Origin: Nocardioides sp. zg-1228
Lineage (GTDB): Bacteria; Actinomycetota; Actinomycetes; Propionibacteriales; Nocardioidaceae
Assembly (NCBI RefSeq): GCF_017086465.1
Contig: NZ_CP070961.1
Location: forward strand, 186,001-250,000
Direction: 5' to 3'
Length of the DNA stretch: 64,000 nucleotides
Shown one piece after another: positions 59,477 to 64,000 of the stretch (positions are counted from its first letter, which is position 1; each line of letters begins with the position of its first letter). The translations under genes were made by a program, and so were the position numbers. The notes beneath the pieces are model-generated. The model was given only the letters and a program-made list of their open reading frames with translations. It was not told where the DNA came from and made no database searches.

Positions 59477-59506
59477 CTGTGCATTGCAGGATCCTGCAAT
59501 GCACAG
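59477..59506. repeat. 30-bp perfect palindrome
   Basis: Left half CTGTGCATTGCAGGA, right half its exact reverse complement, centred on GGATCC. It lies 92 bases upstream of the small secreted-peptide gene and 50 bases past the tRNA-Ser(GCU) 3' end (minus strand). Less GC-rich than its surroundings. An 8-bp hairpin CCCCTCCC-GA-GGGAGGGG is at 59527-59544, the more likely tRNA terminator. Confidence 0.75.
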
Positions 59507-59555
59507 GGCGAGGGCGCGGCTCCGGCCCCCTCCCGAGGGAGGGGACCGGGCACTG

Positions 59556-59646
59556 CGGAGGCGGAGGGATTTGAACCCTCGATGGGGTTTTAGCCCCAAA
59601 CCCGCTTAGCAGGCGGGCGCCATAGACCGGACTAGGCGACGCCTCC
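59556..59646 (-). tRNA. tRNA-Ser (GCU)
   Basis: 91-nt class II tRNA: acceptor GGAGGCG/CGCCTCC, anticodon stem CCCGC/GCGGG with loop CTGCTAA (anticodon GCT), long variable arm GGGGCTAAAACCCC and T arm GAGGG/CCCTC. Discriminator G, CCA not encoded. Confidence 0.96.
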
Positions 59647-59709
59647 ATGCCCGACCAGCGGCCGAGCGACTGAAGGTTACAAGGCCGGGCGCGTCCGCGC
59701 CGAATCAGG

Positions 59710-60177
59710 TCACAGTTTGCGCAGGCCGTGCCCACGCTGGAGGTGCTGCTGGACCTCGCGCACGAAGGCCTCGCGGTCGACGGCGAGCATCTCGACGGGG
59801 ATGGTGGTCGTCCGCCCGTCGCGCAGGCGCAGCACCACCACCGGGGCGTCGGCAAGAGTCGTGGTGACGGCGTCCTCGACGTCCTTCCACCGTGCGGACG
59901 CGGCGCCGACCCCGCGCACCCACTGCACGCGGTAGCCCTCGGGCGTCATCCGGACCACCCAGCCCTTCGTGCGCCACCACCACCACGCGGCCACCAGGAC
60001 GACGATCGTGAGCACCACGGGCACCAGCAGGAAGACGGTGTGCAGGTCGAGCACGGCGATCGCCAGCGTGCTGCCCAGGATGAGCACGGCGACGGCGCAC
60101 AGCACGATCCCGAGGAGCCGCGCAGCGACGGCGGGGGCGAGGCGGTGGACGGTGGCGGTCTCGGTCGTCACGCCCAC
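59710..60177 (-). CDS. Two-helix membrane protein with PH-like domain
   Basis: 155 aa. Two transmembrane helices (residues about 20-42 LGIVLCAVAVLILGSTLAIAV and 47-68 VFLLVPVVLTIVVLVAAWWWW), then a small beta-rich cytoplasmic domain (MTPEGYRVQWVRGVGAASARWKDVEDA, LRDGRTTTIPVEML) like bacterial PH domains. Function unknown. GTG 60177 or GTG 60171 may be the start. Divergent from tRNA-Ser(UGA). Confidence 0.8.
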   Translation of the reverse strand: MGVTTETATVHRLAPAVAARLLGIVLCAVAVLILGSTLAIAVLDLHTVFLLVPVVLTIVVLVAAWWWWRTKGWVVRMTPEGYRVQWVRGVGAASARWKDVEDAVTTTLADAPVVVLRLRDGRTTTIPVEMLAVDREAFVREVQQHLQRGHGLRKL

Positions 60178-60296
60178 GATTTCATCACGCCGCCGAACGG
60201 GTGTGGATGCTCGGGTCCCGGGCTGGCCCGGGACCGGCGGGGAGCGTCGGTCGTTGGGTAGAGTCGCGCGGTGTGCGGCGCCCCGGCGCCGGACGA

Positions 60297-60381
60297 GGAG
60301 GGGTGCCGGAGCGGCCGATCGGAACCGCCTTGAAAGCGGTCGTAGGGAGACCTACCGCGGGTTCGAATCCCGCCCCCTCTG
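60297..60381 (+). tRNA. tRNA-Ser (UGA)
   Basis: 85-nt class II tRNA: acceptor GGAGGGG with CCCCTCT (one G-U pair at the end), anticodon stem ACCGC/GCGGT with loop CTTGAAA (anticodon TGA), long variable arm, T arm GCGGG-TTCGAAT-CCCGC. Discriminator G. Its last 16 or so bases are repeated in inverted form downstream. Confidence 0.95.
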
Positions 60382-60515
60382 CAGAGCCCGAGCGGAGCGA
60401 GAGCTCTGCAGAGGGGGCGTGGCCGGGTCCGGCGGCTGCAGAGCCCGAGCGGAGCGAGAGCTCTGCAGAGGGGGCGTGGCCGGGTCCGGCGGCTGCCAAG
60501 CCGAAGCGGAGCGAG
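60381..60515 (+). repeat. 57-bp tandem repeat with inverted copies of the tRNA-Ser 3' end
   Basis: Two identical 57-base units (60381-60437, 60438-60494) and a degenerate third start (60495 to about 60515, sharing AAGCGGAGCGAG). Each unit has GCTCTGCAGAGGGGGCG, the reverse complement of the tRNA 3' end (60371-60387), so the tRNA end and 60403-60419 form a perfect 17-bp stem with a 15-base loop. The unit also contains the CGAGCGGAGCGAG word. It may act as tRNA terminator. Confidence 0.8.
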
Positions 60516-60582
60516 GCAGAGGCATCTCGAACGGGAGCACCGTGAGCGCGGCGAGCGCTGCGCTCATGGCTACGCTCGCCCC

Positions 60583-61452
60583 GTGACGACCTGGTTCGAG
60601 TCCCCCGAGGACGCCGCGACGCGACTCCGTGCGGCCGGCTACCTGACCGACGAGGCGACGGCGCTGACGGCCTACCTCGCGGGCGCGCTGGAGAAGCCGG
60701 TGCTCGTCGAGGGGCCGGCGGGTGTCGGCAAGACCGAGCTGGCCAAGGCGGTGGCCCGGGCGAGCGGCGCCGAGCTGGTGCGGCTGCAGTGCTACGAGGG
60801 CCTCGACGAGGCGCGGGCGCTCTACGAGTGGAACTACAAGAAGCAGCTGCTCCGGATCCAGGCGAGCGGTGGCGACCGGGCGTGGAGCGAGACCCACGAC
60901 GACATCTTCACCGAGGAGTTCCTGCTGACCCGGCCGCTGCTCGGCGCCATCCGGCGCGAGGAGCCGACGGTGCTGCTGGTCGACGAGGTCGACAAGACCG
61001 ACATCGAGGTCGAGGGCCTGCTGCTGGAGGTGCTGAGCGACTTCCAGGTCACCATCCCCGAGCTGGGCACGGTCTCCGCGACGCGCCGCCCGTTCGTGGT
61101 GCTGACCTCCAACGCCAGCCGCGAGCTGTCCGAGGCGGTGAAGCGGCGCTGCCTCTTCCTCCACCTCGACTATCCCGACGCGGAGCGGGAGCGCTCGATC
61201 GTCACCAGCCAGGTGCCGCACCTCGACGAGCGGGTCGTCGCCCAGCTCGTCGACGTCGTGGTGCGGCTGCGCGAGCTCGAGCTCAAGAAGGCGCCGTCCA
61301 TCGCGGAGTCCGTCGACTGGGCGCGGACCTTGGTGGCGCTCCAGGTGGGCGATCTCGACGAGGCCACCGTCGCCCGCACGCTGGGGGTCGTGCTCAAGCA
61401 CGCCTCGGACCAGCAGCGCGCGGCCCGGGAGCTGAGGCTCGCCACGAGATGA
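60583..61452 (+). CDS. MoxR-family AAA+ ATPase
   Basis: 289 aa. Walker A EGPAGVGKTELAKAVA at about residues 43-58, Walker B PTVLLVDEVDKTD near residue 130, sensor TSNASRELSEAVKRRC. MoxR ATPases act with VWA proteins as chaperones or metal-cofactor loaders. GTG 60583 lies 6 bases after TACGCT (60571-60576), a leaderless layout. Overlaps the VWA gene by four bases (ATGA). Confidence 0.94.
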   Translation: MTTWFESPEDAATRLRAAGYLTDEATALTAYLAGALEKPVLVEGPAGVGKTELAKAVARASGAELVRLQCYEGLDEARALYEWNYKKQLLRIQASGGDRAWSETHDDIFTEEFLLTRPLLGAIRREEPTVLLVDEVDKTDIEVEGLLLEVLSDFQVTIPELGTVSATRRPFVVLTSNASRELSEAVKRRCLFLHLDYPDAERERSIVTSQVPHLDERVVAQLVDVVVRLRELELKKAPSIAESVDWARTLVALQVGDLDEATVARTLGVVLKHASDQQRAARELRLATR

Positions 61453-62861
61453 GCCTGCTCGACACCCACATCGGCTTCGTGGAGGCGCTGCGCTCGGCGG
61501 GCCTGTCGGTGTCGCTGGCCGAGGGCCTCGACGCGATCCGCGCGCTCGAGAAGGTGCACTGGCACGACCGCGAGACCGTCAGGGCGGCGTACGCCGCGAC
61601 GCTGGTGAAGCGGCAGCCGCAGCGGGTCACCTTCGACGCGGTCTTCGACATCTACTACCCGCGGCTGGTCGGCAACGGCGTGGCCGCCGACGAGCCGCAG
61701 CCCGGCATCGAGGCGGGCCTGGAGGCAGGGCTGGAGGCGCGCCCCGAGGCGGCCGTCGGCCCGCAGGACACCGGGCCCGACCTCGAGCGCTTCCGCGAGG
61801 CGCTGGCCGACGCCCTGGCCGCGGGCGACCGCGAGGCGCTGCAGGGCCTGGCCGTCGAGGCGGTGGCCCGCTTCGGTGCGATGCCCGGGCGCGGACCCGG
61901 GCTGTCGAGCTGGTCGGCCTACACCTCGCTCCAGCGGGTCTCGCCCGCCGAGCTGATGGACCGCCTCGTGCAGGGCCTGCTGGACGGCGGCCTCGACGAG
62001 CAGCAGGCCCAGCGCACGGCCGGGCGGCGGATCGGCGACTTCACGCGGATGGTCGAGGGTGACGCCCGCCGGCGCATCGCCGAGGAGAAGGGGCCCGGGC
62101 ACGTCGTCGACGCGACCGTGCGGCCGACGATCGACCGGCTCGACTTCACCGCCGCGCGGCGCAGCGACCTGGAGGAGATGCGCCGCGAGATCTATCCCCT
62201 GGCCCGTCGGCTGGCGGCCCGGCTCACCAAGGAGCAGCACGCCCGGCGGCGCGGTCCCCTCGACGTACGCCGCACGGTGCGGGCCTCGATCGCGACCGGC
62301 GGGGTGCCGCTGACCACCCACCACCGCCCGCGACGCCCCCACCGCACCGAGCTGGTCGTGCTCTGCGACGTCAGCGGCTCGGTCGCCAGCTTCGCGCAGT
62401 TCACCCTGATGCTGGTGTTCGCGCTGCGGGAGGCGTTCAGCGGGGTGCGCGCCTTCACCTTCGTCGACGACGTCGTCGAGGTCAGCGACAGCTTCCGGCC
62501 GGGCGCGGACGTCGTGGAGGTGATGGAGTCGCTGTCGGGCCGGATCTCCCACGCGGCCCTGTGGGGACGCACCAACTACGGCCGCGCGCTGACCCGCTTC
62601 GCCGAGGACCACCCCGACGCCGTGGGACCGCGGTCCTCGCTCCTCGTCCTCGGCGACGGCCGGTCCAACTACAGCGACCTGGCCGTGCCGGTGCTCGCCG
62701 ACCTCGCCGGCCGCGCGCGGCACGCCTGGTGGCTCAACCCCGAGCACCCGCGCCACTGGGGCACGGGCGACAGCGCGGCCGACCGCTACGGCGAGATCGT
62801 GCCGATGGTGGAGTGCCGCAACCTCGCCCAGCTCGGCGAGTTCGTGCACCGCATCGTCTGA
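61449..62861 (+). CDS. VWA-domain protein (CoxE-like)
   Basis: 470 aa from ATG 61449. N-terminal helical region (LDTHIGFVEALRSAGLSVSL) with an in-frame Glu/Ala/Gly repeat (EAGLEAGLEA), then a VWA/CoxE domain from about residue 290 (ELVVLCDVSGSVASFAQF with MIDAS DxSxS; WGRTNYGRALTRF; SLLVLGDGRSNYSD). Partner of the MoxR ATPase. No coxL-type oxidoreductase genes are nearby, so the client is unknown. Confidence 0.92.
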   Translation: MSLLDTHIGFVEALRSAGLSVSLAEGLDAIRALEKVHWHDRETVRAAYAATLVKRQPQRVTFDAVFDIYYPRLVGNGVAADEPQPGIEAGLEAGLEARPEAAVGPQDTGPDLERFREALADALAAGDREALQGLAVEAVARFGAMPGRGPGLSSWSAYTSLQRVSPAELMDRLVQGLLDGGLDEQQAQRTAGRRIGDFTRMVEGDARRRIAEEKGPGHVVDATVRPTIDRLDFTAARRSDLEEMRREIYPLARRLAARLTKEQHARRRGPLDVRRTVRASIATGGVPLTTHHRPRRPHRTELVVLCDVSGSVASFAQFTLMLVFALREAFSGVRAFTFVDDVVEVSDSFRPGADVVEVMESLSGRISHAALWGRTNYGRALTRFAEDHPDAVGPRSSLLVLGDGRSNYSDLAVPVLADLAGRARHAWWLNPEHPRHWGTGDSAADRYGEIVPMVECRNLAQLGEFVHRIV

Positions 62862-62864
62862 CGC

Positions 62865-64000
62865 TCAGCCGGTGAGGAACCCGAGCTCGTGCATCCGGCT
62901 GATCTCGGCCCTCAGCTCGGGGTGCTCGGCGCTGTCGGCCGCGCGCGCGCCGGCGACGTAGAGCTGGGTGCCCTCGGCGCCGTCGGCGTCGAAGACGACC
63001 GTGAGCCGGTTGGCCGTGGCGGCGTTGATCAGCGAGCCGAGCAGCACGACCGGGTCGGAGCGGTCCTCCAGCGACAGCACGCGGGTCGCCTCGGGGATCC
63101 GGGGCACCTGCGCCGACGGGGCGCCGGCGGTGACGACCTGGTCGACGACGAAGCGCGACGAGCGGGCGCTTGCGGCGATCTCCGCGGCGATCGTGCCGCC
63201 GGACGCCGACCCGACGAGCATCACCCGGGCGTCGTCGTCGGTGACGGCCTCCTCGATGGCCCGCACGACCTGGCTGACGGACGTGGTGGGGTCGGCCCCG
63301 ACGAGCCGCAGCCGGCCGGAGTCGTGGGCCAGCGAGCCGGGGAGGTAGGCGATGTAGCGCCCGGTGCCGACGCGCTGCACGCTGATGCGACGGTCCTCGG
63401 CGAGCAGGGTGGCCATCAGCTCCTCGAGCGAGCGGGGCGCGCTGCCGGCGCTGGTCTCCACCTCCGCCGGCGGTGTCTCGGCCTCGACGAACGAGCCCGC
63501 CGAGTCGCGGAACGCGGACACGGCGTCGGTCGGGAACGGGTCGATGCCGATCGCGCGGAGGCCGCCCCGGGCGGCGTGGGCGCCCTGGTCGGAGGCGAGC
63601 ACCCCCGCGGTGAGGAGCGAGCGCATGTGCAGCCCGTCGAGCAGGCCGCCGCCGCCGGAGAGGTGCTCCATCAGGTCGGGGTTGTTCTCGGCGAGCTCGC
63701 TGAGGTAGGCGGTGACGCCGTCGCGGTCCATCGTCTCGGTCTCGATGAGACCGGCGCTCACGATCGCGCCTCCGAGCGCGACCTCGGGCGCGAGGTAGCC
63801 GATGGCGCGTCCGGCGATCGAGCCCAGGGTCTTGTAGGCCGCCTCCTGCAGCTCGTCGATCCACCGGTAGGTGAGCACGGTGGCGCGGACGACGAGCGCG
63901 TCGGCGTCGAGCTCGACCGAGCGGGTCAGCAGGCCGTGCTTGCCGGTGGTGGCGGCGCGGATGTCCTCCTCGGCCTCGGCCCACGTGGCCGGCGAGAGCT
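62865..64000 (-). CDS. Alpha/beta hydrolase-like protein, 5' end missing
   Basis: The frame is open to the right edge, so at least 378 codons. C-terminal part has a nucleophile elbow VGSASGGTIAAEI (GxSxG), VTAGAPSAQVP and a region with LSLEDRSDPVVLLGS and an Asp; no obvious catalytic His near the end (MHELGFLTG has one). The N-terminal portion LTRSVELDADALVVRATVLTYRWIDELQEAA looks like a helical WXG/LXG-type secretion-associated domain, from memory only. Substrate and transport are unknown. Converges with the VWA gene with a 3-base gap. Confidence 0.75.
   Translation of the reverse strand, partial: LSPATWAEAEEDIRAATTGKHGLLTRSVELDADALVVRATVLTYRWIDELQEAAYKTLGSIAGRAIGYLAPEVALGGAIVSAGLIETETMDRDGVTAYLSELAENNPDLMEHLSGGGGLLDGLHMRSLLTAGVLASDQGAHAARGGLRAIGIDPFPTDAVSAFRDSAGSFVEAETPPAEVETSAGSAPRSLEELMATLLAEDRRISVQRVGTGRYIAYLPGSLAHDSGRLRLVGADPTTSVSQVVRAIEEAVTDDDARVMLVGSASGGTIAAEIAASARSSRFVVDQVVTAGAPSAQVPRIPEATRVLSLEDRSDPVVLLGSLINAATANRLTVVFDADGAEGTQLYVAGARAADSAEHPELRAEISRMHELGFLTG

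Noticed and set aside
60297..60515. Integrative element attachment site at tRNA-Ser(UGA).
   Set aside because: The copies of the tRNA end are inverted rather than direct, and no integrase or mobile gene lies nearby.
60583..62861. Carbon monoxide dehydrogenase (cox) cluster, from the CoxE-like VWA protein.
   Set aside because: No coxL, coxM, coxS or cofactor genes near; MoxR/VWA pairs occur in many unrelated contexts.

Overview
The window is very GC-rich (most codons end in G or C). It carries a complete flagellar export and basal-body gene set without P- or L-ring genes, and RecBCD rather than AddAB. Many start codons lie 6-7 nt after a TANNNT box (leaderless pattern). Together these point to a motile high-GC Gram-positive actinobacterium, most likely Nocardioidaceae (Nocardioides-like). 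The genus is inference.

1-26.6 kb is one flagellar regulon. Leftward: flgK (cut by the window edge) and flgN. Rightward: fliA (sigma-28 type), flagellin, fliD, fliS, a FliT-position gene, flgB-flgC-fliE-fliF-fliG-fliH-fliI-fliJ, an NlpC/P60-lytic transglycosylase fusion, fliK-flgD-flgE, a small membrane-protein gene, flbD-motA-motB-fliL, fliM-fliN-fliO-fliP-fliQ-fliR-flhB and flhA plus a small membrane-protein gene. Six copies of CTCANNN-N12-GRCCGA, all with identical spacing, sit before flgN, flagellin, flgB, flbD, fliM and flhA and nowhere else that I found. They are probably the FliA promoters. No chemotaxis gene is present, and FliM lacks the usual CheY-binding N-terminus.

26.6-38.7 kb is leftward housekeeping and stress genes: glutamate decarboxylase, an ACT-domain protein, recD-recB-recC, a 42-aa membrane protein, a CsbD-like protein, a 32-bp-period degenerate tandem array and a Rho-N-like protein.

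38.8-49.7 kb is a patchwork of regulators with their likely targets: Dps; TetR with an SGNH hydrolase; MarR; a lipoprotein alpha/beta hydrolase; a nucleoside hydrolase coupled to an unusual LLM-flavin/FAD-oxidase fusion, divergent from HxlR; a hemerythrin; and a TetR cluster (amidohydrolase, DUF2867, DoxX, SRPBCC) whose two divergent promoters share a GTACCATATGGTAC palindrome.

49.8-59.2 kb has tRNA-Arg(ACG), then two GTP-type PEP carboxykinase genes flanking a GGDEF-EAL gene, a QxxRW glycosyltransferase (apparently frameshifted near its end) and a small membrane protein. The first PEPCK has lost two of three expected Mn ligands and the reactive P-loop cysteine; the second is canonical. A HTH regulator follows.

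59.2-64 kb has a 42-aa secreted-peptide gene, a 30-bp perfect palindrome, tRNA-Ser(GCU), a two-helix membrane protein, tRNA-Ser(UGA) followed by a 57-bp tandem repeat carrying an inverted copy of the tRNA 3' end, a MoxR/VWA pair, and an alpha/beta hydrolase-like gene running off the right edge.
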